The position numbers and the translations under genes were made by a program. Under the pieces are notes generated by a model that saw only the letters and a list, made by a program, of their open reading frames with translations, made no database searches and was not told the origin of the DNA. Shown piece after piece: positions 1 to 7,263 of a stretch of DNA of 14,389 bases (within the stretch, counting starts at the first letter, position 1; each line of letters begins with the position of its first letter). Source of the stretch: Geobacter sp. UBA1603 (GTDB taxonomy: Bacteria; Desulfobacterota; Desulfuromonadia; Geobacterales; Pseudopelobacteraceae). The stretch spans positions 460 through 14,848 of the forward strand of contig DCNF01000104.1 in assembly GCA_002322035.1 (NCBI GenBank), given 5' to 3'.

Positions 1-924
1 ACCGCCGGTGATGCCACCAAAGCGGTTCAGCTGGCTACCCGTCTGATAAAGGATGACAAAGTCTCCGTCATTATTGGCCCAAGCACCACGGGCGAGTCCA
101 TGGCGGTGATACCGGTGGTTGAGAAAGAGAAAATTCCTCTGATTTCCTGTGCCGCCGGCATCAAGATCACGGAGCCGGTTAAAAAGTGGGTATTCAAGAC
201 GCCGGCCAATGACCATGTTGCTGCGGAAAAAATCCTTAACCACATGGCAAAGAACAACCAAAAATCAATTGCTCTTCTGACGGTCACCGATGGTTTCGGT
301 TCTTCAGGCCGCGAGCAACTCAAAGCTCTGGCAGGCCAGAAAGGCTTCAAGATCGTTGCTGATGAGGTTTATGGGCCTAAAGATACCGATATGACCGCCC
401 AACTGACCAAAATTCGCGGCATCAAACCCGATGCAATCATCTGCTGGGGAACGAATCCTGGGCCGGCGGTGATAACCAAGAACGTAAAACAGCTCGGTAT
501 CAAGATCCCGCTCTACATGAGCCACGGCGTGGCTTCCAAAAAATACATCGAACTGGCCGGGACCGATGCCGCAGAAGGGGTCATGCTGCCGGCCGGCAAG
601 CTGGCGATTTATGACGTCCTCCCCAAGGGAGACCCGCAGTTTGACCTGCTCAAGAAATACGACCAGTCCTACAAAAAGACGTATGGTGTTGAGGCGTCAA
701 CCTTTGGTGGTTATGCCTATGACGCATTCCTCCTGGTCACCAATGCGGTCAAAAAAACCGGAGCTGCAACGGCTGAAAAGATTCGTGACGGGGTCGAGCA
801 GGCTGCAAAGCTTGTCAGCATATCTGGAGTTTTCACCATGTCACCCAAGGACCATAACGGACTTGACCTTTCCGCCTTCGAGATGGTCAGGATTCACAAG
901 GGCGACTGGACCATGATCAAGTAA
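1..924 (+). CDS. livJ: Branched-chain amino acid ABC transporter, periplasmic binding protein (first tandem copy, 5' end missing)
   Basis: This is a periplasmic ligand-binding protein of the LivJ type (Peripla_BP_6 fold), which captures leucine/isoleucine/valine or related ligands and delivers them to LivHM. The reading frame is open from base 1, so the signal peptide and roughly the first 70 residues lie upstream of the window. An internal ATG at 100 is not the true start because homology to the next gene runs through it. Visible motifs include GPSTTGESMAVIP, DGFGSSGREQ, YGPKDTDMTAQLTKIR, WGTNPGPAVI and YMSHGV, all shared with the second copy. The stop is TAA at 922-924, and the next gene starts 28 bases later. 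The protein is clearly a paralogue of its neighbour, more than half identical by eye, with a one-residue insertion (ELAGTDAAEG against ELAGDAAEG). The exact ligand cannot be read from the sequence; aromatic amino acids, amides or urea are possible in this family. Confidence 0.93.
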   Translation, partial: TAGDATKAVQLATRLIKDDKVSVIIGPSTTGESMAVIPVVEKEKIPLISCAAGIKITEPVKKWVFKTPANDHVAAEKILNHMAKNNQKSIALLTVTDGFGSSGREQLKALAGQKGFKIVADEVYGPKDTDMTAQLTKIRGIKPDAIICWGTNPGPAVITKNVKQLGIKIPLYMSHGVASKKYIELAGTDAAEGVMLPAGKLAIYDVLPKGDPQFDLLKKYDQSYKKTYGVEASTFGGYAYDAFLLVTNAVKKTGAATAEKIRDGVEQAAKLVSISGVFTMSPKDHNGLDLSAFEMVRIHKGDWTMIK

Positions 925-952
925 CTGAACTTTTTTCTTCGGGAGGATTTCA

Positions 953-2092
953 ATGTACGTTCGTCTTGCCGCACTTGTAGCAGCATGTGTAACAACAATA
1001 CTCGCTTCGACCGTTTTTGCCGCTGCCCCGATTAAGATCGGTGGCCTGTTTGCTGTGACCGGTCCGGCGGCATTTCTGGGGGAACCGGAGCGCAATACCG
1101 CCAAAATGGTTATTGATGAAATCAACAAAGCTGGTGGAGTCAAGGGGCGTAAGCTGGAACTGGTCGCCTATGATACTGCCGGCGATGCAACGAAGGCGGT
1201 CCAGTTGGCAACCAAACTGATCAAGGACGATAAGGTTGTGGCAATTGTGGGACCAAGCACGACCGGTGAGTCCATGGCTGTTATTCCGATTGTCGAAAAG
1301 GAGCAGATCCCGCTGGTTGCACTGGCGGCCGGCAGCAAGATCACTGATCCGGTAAAAAAATGGGTTTTCAAGACCGCCCAGAACGATGCATTGGCGGTTG
1401 GCCGGATTTACGAGCAATTGCAGAAACAGAAGCTTGCAAAGGTTGCCATTTTAACAGTATCGGACGGTTTTGGATCATCCGGACGGGAGCAACTCAAAGC
1501 CCAGGCTGCAAAATACGGGATCACGCTGGTGTCTGACGATACCTACGGTCCCAAAGATACCGATATGACCGCCCAACTGACTAAAATTCGCGGTTCCCAG
1601 GCCCAGGCCCTGATCGTCTGGGGCACGAACCCTGGTCCGGCGGTCATTGCCAAGAATGCCCGGCAGCTTGGTTTGAAGCTGCCCCTGTATATGAGCCACG
1701 GGGTTTCGTCCAAGAAGTTTATCGAACTGGCCGGAGACGCTGCCGAAGGGATCAGAATCCCTTCCGGCAAGGTGATTGTGGCGGATCTGTTGCCCGCATC
1801 TGACCCGCAGCGGAAATCGCTGATGGCGTTTGTCAAGGATTACCAGAACCACCACAAGGCCGAGGGTGACCACTTCGGCGGCCATGCCTGGGATGCGGTC
1901 ATGCTGGTTAAGGGGGCTGTCGAGCGGGGCGCCGAAACTCCCGCTGCGATCCGGGACCAGTTGGAAAAGACGAAGGGCTTTTCAGGGATAGGGGGCACCT
2001 TTACCTATTCTTCCCAGGATCATGCAGGGCTCGGCAAGGATGCCTTTGTTCTGGTTGAAATCAAGAACAAGGACTGGGTCATCGTCAAATAA
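953..2092 (+). CDS. livJ: Branched-chain amino acid ABC transporter, periplasmic binding protein (second tandem copy)
   Basis: A complete 379-residue LivJ-type solute-binding protein. Residues 1-23 form a Sec signal peptide with a hydrophobic core and a VFA-AAP cleavage site. The mature protein begins with the typical IKIGGLFAVTGPAAFLG strand and loop, then NTAKMVIDEINKAGG, the ligand-loop region GPSTTGESMAVIP and the hinge-side motif KDTDMTAQLTKIR. Its length fits the family. ATG 953 is preceded by GGGAGG at 941-946 with six-base spacing, and this start puts the signal peptide at the N-terminus. It follows the first livJ by 28 bases and precedes livH by 66 bases that contain a strong palindrome, so both binding proteins probably share a transcript with livHMGF. 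Two binding proteins for one permease may widen ligand range, as LivJ and LivK do in E. coli; this is inference. Confidence 0.95.
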   Translation: MYVRLAALVAACVTTILASTVFAAAPIKIGGLFAVTGPAAFLGEPERNTAKMVIDEINKAGGVKGRKLELVAYDTAGDATKAVQLATKLIKDDKVVAIVGPSTTGESMAVIPIVEKEQIPLVALAAGSKITDPVKKWVFKTAQNDALAVGRIYEQLQKQKLAKVAILTVSDGFGSSGREQLKAQAAKYGITLVSDDTYGPKDTDMTAQLTKIRGSQAQALIVWGTNPGPAVIAKNARQLGLKLPLYMSHGVSSKKFIELAGDAAEGIRIPSGKVIVADLLPASDPQRKSLMAFVKDYQNHHKAEGDHFGGHAWDAVMLVKGAVERGAETPAAIRDQLEKTKGFSGIGGTFTYSSQDHAGLGKDAFVLVEIKNKDWVIVK

Positions 2093-2116
2093 CCAGAGTA
2101 CCGTATCGATTACACC

Positions 2117-2144
2117 GTAGGGGCGGACTGCCGTTCGCCCCTAC
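2117..2144. repeat. REP-like GC-rich palindrome between livJ and livH
   Basis: The arms GTAGGGGCGGAC (2117-2128) and GTTCGCCCCTAC (2133-2144) pair over 12 bp with one G-T wobble and a four-base TGCC loop. No T-tract follows, so it is not a standard rho-independent terminator. Arms of the form GTAGGGGCG...CGCCCCTAC are familiar as dispersed palindromic elements in many bacterial genomes (general knowledge, not checked here). In the transcript it would form a stable hairpin just before the livH ribosome-binding site. Confidence 0.75.
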
Positions 2145-2158
2145 ATTTATGAGGCGCA

Positions 2159-3040
2159 ATGCAGTTTGATCAGCTTCTTCAATATGCCGTGTCCGGCCTT
2201 TCTACCGGGGCGATCTACGCCCTGATCGGAATCGGGTTCTCGATCATTTACAATGCCACCGGCATTATCAATTTTGCCCAGGGTGAATTTGTTATGCTGG
2301 GCGGACTGTTCACCCTGACCTTCCTCGACCTTCTTAAACTTCCGGTCTGGGCGGCTGTGCCGTGTGCCGTGGCTGCTTCGACACTGGCCGGGCTTGTGTT
2401 TGAACGTCTTGCGATTCGTCCCCTGCGTCAGCCTACGCCGATCAATCTTGTGATTATAACCATTGGCGGGAGTATCCTGATTCGCGGTCTGGCAATGCTG
2501 TTCTGGGGTAAGGATACCCATTCGATACCGTCTTTCAGTGGCGACGATCCGATTGCCATCGGTGGTGCCACCATTTTGCCCCAGCATCTCTGGATTCTTG
2601 GCATTACTATGGTTATCGTGGCGGCCAACCGCTTCTATTTCTACCATACCATCAGCGGCAAGGCTATGCGTGCATGCTCCTACAATCCCCGCGCTGCCGG
2701 CCTGGTAGGCATTGATGTGCGCCGCATGGTGCTGTTCTCTTTCGTCATCAGCTCTGCAATGGGGGCAGTGGCCGGTATTATTGTGGCCCCGCTGACTATG
2801 ACTGCTTATGACGTCGGGATTATGCTCGGTCTTAAGGGTTTTTGCGCAGCCATCATCGGCGGTATGTCGAGCGGTATTGCCACCGTTGTCGGCGGATTGA
2901 TCCTCGGAGTGCTGGAGTCTCTGGGAGCTGGGCTTGTATCGTCAGGTTATAAGGACGCTATCGCCTTCATCATCCTGCTGCTGCTTCTGTTCCTCCGGCC
3001 TCAGGGGTTGTTTGGAAAACGTGAAAGCGAGAGGGTATAA
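2159..3040 (+). CDS. livH: Branched-chain amino acid ABC transporter permease LivH
   Basis: A 293-residue integral inner-membrane permease, one of two membrane subunits that form the translocation path with LivM. The N-terminus QLLQYAVSGLSTGAIYALIGIGFS followed by YNATGIINFAQGEFVMLGG is the LivH signature. Long hydrophobic helices run throughout, and the C-terminal part contains LKGFCAAIIGGMSS, the cytoplasmic coupling region for the ATPase, before the last helices and a FLRPQGLFG tail. The length matches the family. The ATG has only a short GAGG at 2151-2154, so translation may be modest. The coding sequence ends three bases before livM. Confidence 0.95.
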   Translation: MQFDQLLQYAVSGLSTGAIYALIGIGFSIIYNATGIINFAQGEFVMLGGLFTLTFLDLLKLPVWAAVPCAVAASTLAGLVFERLAIRPLRQPTPINLVIITIGGSILIRGLAMLFWGKDTHSIPSFSGDDPIAIGGATILPQHLWILGITMVIVAANRFYFYHTISGKAMRACSYNPRAAGLVGIDVRRMVLFSFVISSAMGAVAGIIVAPLTMTAYDVGIMLGLKGFCAAIIGGMSSGIATVVGGLILGVLESLGAGLVSSGYKDAIAFIILLLLLFLRPQGLFGKRESERV

Positions 3041-3043
3041 CCG

Positions 3044-4003
3044 ATGCAGCGGGAGCGGATCAAGTTTCTCATCTTTGCTGTGCTTGTCTTTTCAGCGCCT
3101 CTGCTTTTCAACGGGGGCTATCTGATGAACGTATTCGTGTTTGTCGGAATCCACACCATGCTTGCGATTGCCCTGAATCTGCTTCTGGGATACGCCGGCC
3201 AGATTTCGCTCGGCCATGCAGGTTTTTTCGGTTTGGGGGCTTATGCCTCCGGCATCCTGACGGCAACCTTCGGGTGGAACCCCTGGCTGGCCATGCCTGT
3301 TTCTGCATTGGCGGTCGCGGCTCTGGCCTATCTGATCGGTTTTCCGATCCTGAAGCTGAAGGGGCATTACCTGGCCATGGCAACCCTTGGAATGGGGATC
3401 ATCATCTATATTGTTTTCAACGAGACCATCGATTATACCGGCGGCCCCTCCGGCCTTTCCGGCATTCCGAACATGAGCCTTGGTGGTGTCAGCTTTGATT
3501 CCGATATCAAAAACTACTACTTGATCTGGACATGTACGCTGTTGACGGTGCTGTTATCCCTCAACCTTGCCGATTCCCGGATCGGTCGCGCATTGCGGGC
3601 GGTCCATGATTCCGAGGTCGCCGCCCGGGTCATGGGTGTTAATGCCCGTCTCCTGAAGGTCCAGATTTTTGCCCTTTCGGCGGTGATCTGCTCACTGGCC
3701 GGCAGCCTTTATGCTCACACCATGACATTTCTGGCCCCTTCCTCGTTCGGGTTTAACTTTTCAGTGGAACTCCTCACCATGGTGGTGATCGGCGGACTGG
3801 GCAGTATTTACGGATCATTCCTCGGGGCGGCGCTTCTGACGCTGCTGCCTGAGTTTCTCCGGGCGGCCCATGACTATGATATTGTTATCTATGGCGGCCT
3901 TCTGATGGTTATGACCATATTCATGCCTGGCGGCCTTGTGCGCGGCATTCCGGCCCTGGTGAGAGCATTGACCAGCGGAAAAAGAGGGGGCGGGAATGCT
4001 TGA
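3044..4003 (+). CDS. livM: Branched-chain amino acid ABC transporter permease LivM
   Basis: A 319-residue inner-membrane permease, the partner of LivH. The motif ALNLLLGYAGQISLGHAGFFGLGAYASG at about residues 44-71 is diagnostic of LivM, and GRALRAVHDSEVAARVMGVN followed by the helix pair around VVIGGLGSIYGSFLGAALLTLLPE is the ATPase-coupling region. There is a GAGAGGG ribosome-binding site at 3029-3035 inside the end of livH, nine bases from the ATG. The gene overlaps livG by eight bases, which implies translational coupling and one transcript. The length is slightly below the E. coli protein, as is usual for the shorter LivM forms lacking extra N-terminal helices. Confidence 0.95.
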   Translation: MQRERIKFLIFAVLVFSAPLLFNGGYLMNVFVFVGIHTMLAIALNLLLGYAGQISLGHAGFFGLGAYASGILTATFGWNPWLAMPVSALAVAALAYLIGFPILKLKGHYLAMATLGMGIIIYIVFNETIDYTGGPSGLSGIPNMSLGGVSFDSDIKNYYLIWTCTLLTVLLSLNLADSRIGRALRAVHDSEVAARVMGVNARLLKVQIFALSAVICSLAGSLYAHTMTFLAPSSFGFNFSVELLTMVVIGGLGSIYGSFLGAALLTLLPEFLRAAHDYDIVIYGGLLMVMTIFMPGGLVRGIPALVRALTSGKRGGGNA

Positions 4004-4751
4004 GGTCAAGGGGATAACGCAGATCTTTGGGGGCGTGACAGCCCTCGAGGATGTCTCGTTCTCCATAGCGAAAGGCCATATCACCGGTGTCATCGGCCCC
4101 AATGGCGCTGGCAAGACAACGCTGTTCAATATTGTCACCGGCATCTATTCCCAGACCTGCGGCACTGTTTCGCTGGACGGACGTGATATTTCAGGGCTGC
4201 CGCCTGAAAAGCTCGCCTCGCTCGGCATGGTTCGCACCTTCCAGAACATTGAGCTGTTTGGCCAGATGACTGTCAGGGAAAATGTAATGGTCGGTCTGCA
4301 TTCCAAAAGCTCATGCGGCCTCATTTCATGCGCTTTCAAAGCCCCCTGGGCGACGTCCGAGGAGCGCCGGATTCGCGAAGAAGCGATGAAATGGATTGAT
4401 TTCGTCGGTATCACCGATCTGGCCGATGCGACGGCATCAAATCTCCCTTTCGGAAAAGGCCGCCTTTTGGAGATCGCCCGTGCTCTGGCGCTTGAGCCGG
4501 GCATCATCCTGATGGATGAGCCGGCGGCCGGCCTCAATAGTCAGGAAACTCTTGGCCTGGCTGACCTGATCCGCCGTATTCGCGATATGGGTATTACGGT
4601 GGTGCTGGTCGAGCATGACATGGAGTTGGTCATGGACATCTGCGACCGGATTGTGGTGCTTAACCTGGGTAAAAAGCTTGCTGAAGGGACACCCCGCCAG
4701 ATTCAGGAAAACCCGGAAGTAATTGCGGCGTACCTCGGAGGTGACGAGTAA
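3996..4751 (+). CDS. livG: Branched-chain amino acid ABC transporter ATP-binding protein LivG
   Basis: A 251-residue cytoplasmic ATPase that powers uptake through LivHM as a heterodimer with LivF. Visible motifs are Walker A GPNGAGKTT (residues 34-42), Q-loop Gln83 in TFQNI, a degenerate signature LPFGKGR (150-156) in place of LSGGQ, Walker B IILMDEP (170-176) and switch histidine His207 in VEHDM. The DEPAAGLN string after Walker B and the C-terminal AYLGGDE are typical of LivG. The start lies inside livM (eight-base overlap) with GAGGGGG at 3984-3990 upstream. The stop shares one base with the livF ATG (TAATG), so expression of the two ATPases should be coupled. Confidence 0.96.
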   Translation: MLEVKGITQIFGGVTALEDVSFSIAKGHITGVIGPNGAGKTTLFNIVTGIYSQTCGTVSLDGRDISGLPPEKLASLGMVRTFQNIELFGQMTVRENVMVGLHSKSSCGLISCAFKAPWATSEERRIREEAMKWIDFVGITDLADATASNLPFGKGRLLEIARALALEPGIILMDEPAAGLNSQETLGLADLIRRIRDMGITVVLVEHDMELVMDICDRIVVLNLGKKLAEGTPRQIQENPEVIAAYLGGDE

Positions 4752-5494
4752 TGCTGCGCTTGAAAAATATTAACACCAGCTACGGCAAGGTTCATGCCCT
4801 CAAAAATGTCTCCCTGCACCTCGAACAGGGCGAAATCGTTACCCTGATCGGAGCCAATGGTGCCGGTAAAACCACGATACTCAACACCATTTCGGGTGTG
4901 ACGCCCGCCTCCAGCGGGGATATTCTCTTCAATAAACAGCCGGTGCAGTCCCTGCCGCCTGACCGGATTGTCAAGCTCGGCATTTCGCAGGTCCCCGAGG
5001 GACGTCAAGTATTCAAGCCTCTCTCGGTTGAGGACAATCTGCAGATGGGAGCCTATCTGCGCTATCGCAGTCGGGAGGCAAGGGCAGATATCCATAAGGA
5101 TATGGAGAACGTTTTTGCGCTTTTTCCGCGTCTTGAGGAGCGCCGCAGCCAGCTGGCGGGTACCATGTCCGGTGGAGAACAGCAGATGCTTGCCATTGGC
5201 CGGGCCCTGATGGCCAAACCAAAACTGCTGCTGCTGGATGAGCCTTCCATGGGGTTGGCGCCATTGGTAGTGCAGGAAATCTTCCGGGTACTCGATCAGC
5301 TTCGCCGCGATAACGGCACGACGATCCTGCTGGTTGAGCAGAATGCTAAAGCCGCTCTGAAACTGGCCGACCGGGGGTATGTTCTGGAAACCGGCAAGGT
5401 TATTCTGGAAGGGGCTGCGGCGGAGTTGATGGAGAATGCCGAAGTCAAGCGGGCCTATCTTGGCAAAGATAAGAAGGAAATCTGGGAGCGCTGA
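4751..5494 (+). CDS. livF: Branched-chain amino acid ABC transporter ATP-binding protein LivF
   Basis: A 247-residue cytoplasmic ATPase, the second nucleotide-binding subunit of the transporter. Walker A is GANGAGKTT (34-42), the signature is MSGGEQQ (139-145), and Walker B is LLLLDEP (159-165) followed by SMGLAP. The H-loop position carries Gln197 (LVEQN) rather than His, which is normal for LivF and separates it from LivG. The ribosome-binding site GGAGGTGA at 4737-4744 is a full-strength match six bases from the ATG, inside the end of livG. No hairpin terminator is visible after the stop, so some transcription may run on into the small gene and tadA. This is the last gene of the transporter cluster. 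Confidence 0.96.
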   Translation: MLRLKNINTSYGKVHALKNVSLHLEQGEIVTLIGANGAGKTTILNTISGVTPASSGDILFNKQPVQSLPPDRIVKLGISQVPEGRQVFKPLSVEDNLQMGAYLRYRSREARADIHKDMENVFALFPRLEERRSQLAGTMSGGEQQMLAIGRALMAKPKLLLLDEPSMGLAPLVVQEIFRVLDQLRRDNGTTILLVEQNAKAALKLADRGYVLETGKVILEGAAAELMENAEVKRAYLGKDKKEIWER

Positions 5495-5583
5495 CCGCTG
5501 CTAATGATGTTGAGAGTGTGGATTGCGGCTGAAGAAACACAAGAAAATGGCATATCATCTGCTGCTGTTTTCTTTTGCCAGAC

Positions 5584-5588
5584 GGAGG
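5584..5588 (+). promoter_or_regulatory. Ribosome-binding site fixing the start of the small gene at 5595
   Basis: GGAGG lies six bases before ATG 5595. Upstream in-frame starts (TTG 5523, ATG 5547) have no comparable site, so 5595 is preferred. Confidence 0.75.
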
Positions 5589-5594
5589 ATATAT

Positions 5595-5864
5595 ATGCTG
5601 CAAAGCGGCGGAGACCTTGGAGCGTCACTGTATAAAACATGGAGTAAGGGGCAGAAGCGCGAGGAAATTGCCCGGCTGGTCGCAGGGCTTCATAACGGGC
5701 TCCCGTTGGGTGTGGTCTGCAATATGGTGACCTTGATTGCCGGAAGCAAGAAACAGGCACGTCAGCATTTTCGCGAACTGATGAATGAGCAGGAGCGGGC
5801 TGCCGCGGTTGCCAGGGAAACAGGCGCAATGCGGCAGGTTGCGGAAGAATACCTGCTTTCGTAA
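5595..5864 (+). CDS. Small hypothetical protein, 89 residues, coupled to tadA
   Basis: I do not recognise this protein. From ATG 5595 it has 89 residues, is slightly basic, has no signal peptide or membrane segment, and carries a single Cys (Cys42). The middle (about residues 20-60) reads as amphipathic helices with KREEIARLVAGLHNG and GSKKQARQHFRELM. The C-terminal third (NEQERAAAVARETGAMRQVAEEYL) looks like one long charged helix. It starts about 100 bases after livF and ends one base before the tadA ATG, so it is probably co-transcribed and translationally coupled with tadA. The strong ribosome-binding site and clean coupling support a real gene. A helical nucleic-acid-binding or adaptor role is possible, but nothing in the sequence proves it. 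Confidence 0.7.
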   Translation: MLQSGGDLGASLYKTWSKGQKREEIARLVAGLHNGLPLGVVCNMVTLIAGSKKQARQHFRELMNEQERAAAVARETGAMRQVAEEYLLS

Positions 5865-5865
5865 G

Positions 5866-6342
5866 ATGAGCAGCGAAAAAAACCACGAATACTGGATGAT
5901 GCGCGCCATAGCTGAAGCGCGCAAGGCCGAGGATCGGGGAGAGGTGCCGATCGGCTGCGTGATTGTCAGTGAGGACAAAATTGTCTCCCGGGGGCATAAT
6001 CTGCGTGAGTCGAAACAGGACCCGACCGGGCACGCCGAGCTGATAGCCATCAGAAAAGCCGCCAGAAAACTTGCTTCCTGGCGGCTTTTGAACTGTACCC
6101 TCTATGTGACGCTGGAACCGTGTACCATGTGCATGGGAGCGATTATTCTCGCGCGGATCCCGACGGTTGTGTTCGGCTGTTACGACCCGAAGGGGGGGGC
6201 AGCCGGATCACTCTACGACTTTTCCGGTGATCCACGCCTCAATCACCGCGTTGATCTTATTCCCCGCATTCTTGAAACTGAATGTGCCAAGATGCTCACT
6301 TCGTTTTTCCGTTCTCTGCGTGTCCGCAAGCGGAGAGTTTGA
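5866..6342 (+). CDS. tadA: tRNA-specific adenosine deaminase TadA
   Basis: This cytoplasmic zinc enzyme deaminates adenosine-34 to inosine in the anticodon of tRNA-Arg(ACG), allowing decoding of CGN codons; it is generally essential. The 158-residue protein shows the cytidine/deoxycytidylate deaminase fold with the catalytic HAE motif (His56, Glu58) and the zinc ligands Cys86 and Cys89 in PCTMC. The N-terminal HEYWM followed by REVPIGCVIV matches the usual TadA start, which supports ATG 5866 over an in-frame ATG 27 codons upstream. The ribosome-binding site is weak, and the start lies one base after the preceding stop, so coupling is likely. The gene converges on fdhE with only five bases between the stops. 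The C-terminus ends in a basic RVRKRRV tail. Confidence 0.95.
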   Translation: MSSEKNHEYWMMRAIAEARKAEDRGEVPIGCVIVSEDKIVSRGHNLRESKQDPTGHAELIAIRKAARKLASWRLLNCTLYVTLEPCTMCMGAIILARIPTVVFGCYDPKGGAAGSLYDFSGDPRLNHRVDLIPRILETECAKMLTSFFRSLRVRKRRV

Positions 6343-6347
6343 CCCCG

Positions 6348-7190
6348 CTATTTTCCCCTCTCAAATCCTTCCTTTGAAGCGAGCAAATCCAGATGGATAG
6401 TCAGTAGATCTTCAACTTCTAGTGGGATATCTGCATTTCCCTTTCGCGAATCACGTGTCTTGATGTAGCGGCTGCAGGCGCTACAGGTATCGATCCGGGT
6501 TGGGCAATCTCCTGCGGTGAAATAGGAGAGTTTCTGCACATCTTCGCAGCCGCAGGAGGGGCATTTCAGCCGCTTGAATGGCCAGGTGAAAAAGCAGGCT
6601 GAACAGGAAAGGGTACGGCGTCCCTCATCGCCGGAAAGCTCTGCCATGGCAGGCCGGGCGCCGCAGACAGGGCAGAGCGCTTCCTGCCAGTCCTTGACCG
6701 AGTCATTCGAAATGGTTGCAGCATACCCCTCAAGCGCAGTTTTAAGCGGTATTTCGAAGAGATATTCAAGCAGGGGCGAGGGGGCTCCGAGCGCGGCCGA
6801 AGCCTCTTCCAGCGGAGCGCGGCGCCGTTCCAGAATTGCCAGGATCATCTCCCCCGGATCGAGGTTCCCCTGTTCCAGTGCAGAAACAATCTGGTCCAGT
6901 TGATCCCCTGCAGCAGTGCCATGCTGTTTCAGAACGCCGGCTGCGCCAGACAGGAACGTGGAAAGGGCTTCACGGTCAACCATAATGTCGGTGGCGCTGA
7001 TCATTGGAAAGCCGTGGCTGATGCGGTACTCCCGATTGCTGTCGGTAACGCTGATCGTTATGCCGGTACACTCTTCCCTGCCGGAAATGTAGGCGTAGAC
7101 CGCCTCGAAAAGCGGGGTGATGGATGCATATTCCGGTGAGTGTAGTGCTGCCCGACGGAGTGCTTCCTGTTTCAACTCGGTTGGTGTCAT
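6348..7190 (-). CDS. fdhE: Formate dehydrogenase accessory protein FdhE
   Basis: FdhE is a cytoplasmic maturation factor for Tat-exported respiratory formate dehydrogenases; in E. coli it binds the catalytic subunit before export. The 280-residue protein has a helical N-terminal region and a C-terminal half with rubredoxin-like metal sites: Cys173/Cys176 (CPVC), Cys196/Cys199 (CSAC), Cys210/Cys213 (CPSC) and Cys236/Cys239 (CSAC). This spacing is diagnostic for the family. The start is supported by GGAG (complement of 7196-7199) six bases upstream. It follows fdnI in the same direction after a 73-base gap holding a hairpin terminator, so it may be made at a lower level than the enzyme. Overall identity to E. 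coli FdhE looks low outside the Cys motifs. Confidence 0.92.
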   Translation of the reverse strand: MTPTELKQEALRRAALHSPEYASITPLFEAVYAYISGREECTGITISVTDSNREYRISHGFPMISATDIMVDREALSTFLSGAAGVLKQHGTAAGDQLDQIVSALEQGNLDPGEMILAILERRRAPLEEASAALGAPSPLLEYLFEIPLKTALEGYAATISNDSVKDWQEALCPVCGARPAMAELSGDEGRRTLSCSACFFTWPFKRLKCPSCGCEDVQKLSYFTAGDCPTRIDTCSACSRYIKTRDSRKGNADIPLEVEDLLTIHLDLLASKEGFERGK

Positions 7191-7212
7191 GTGTGCTCCG
7201 GATGGTATGATG

Positions 7213-7240
7213 GAAAGAAAAGGCGGCCCGGAGGCCGCCT
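7213..7240 (-). terminator. Hairpin terminator between fdnI and fdhE
   Basis: Read on the minus strand, AGGCGGCC (7240-7233) and GGCCGCCT (7228-7221) form an 8-bp perfect stem with a TCCG loop, followed by TTTTCTTT. This is a typical rho-independent terminator for the fdnGHI transcript, placed before fdhE. The T-tract is interrupted, so read-through is plausible and it may act as an attenuator. Confidence 0.8.
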
Positions 7241-7263
7241 GGGATAGAAGTGGCGGATTGAAA

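Noticed and set aside
5548..5580. Possible terminator after livF
   Set aside because: TGGCA/TGCCA gives only a 5-bp stem with a 23-base loop and no proper T-tract.
5523..5594. Longer N-terminus for the small gene, from TTG 5523
   Set aside because: No ribosome-binding site precedes it, whereas GGAGG is ideally placed for ATG 5595.
5785..5865. 27-residue N-terminal extension of TadA
   Set aside because: It overlaps the upstream gene in another frame, and TadA proteins begin near the HEYWM motif, matching ATG 5866.
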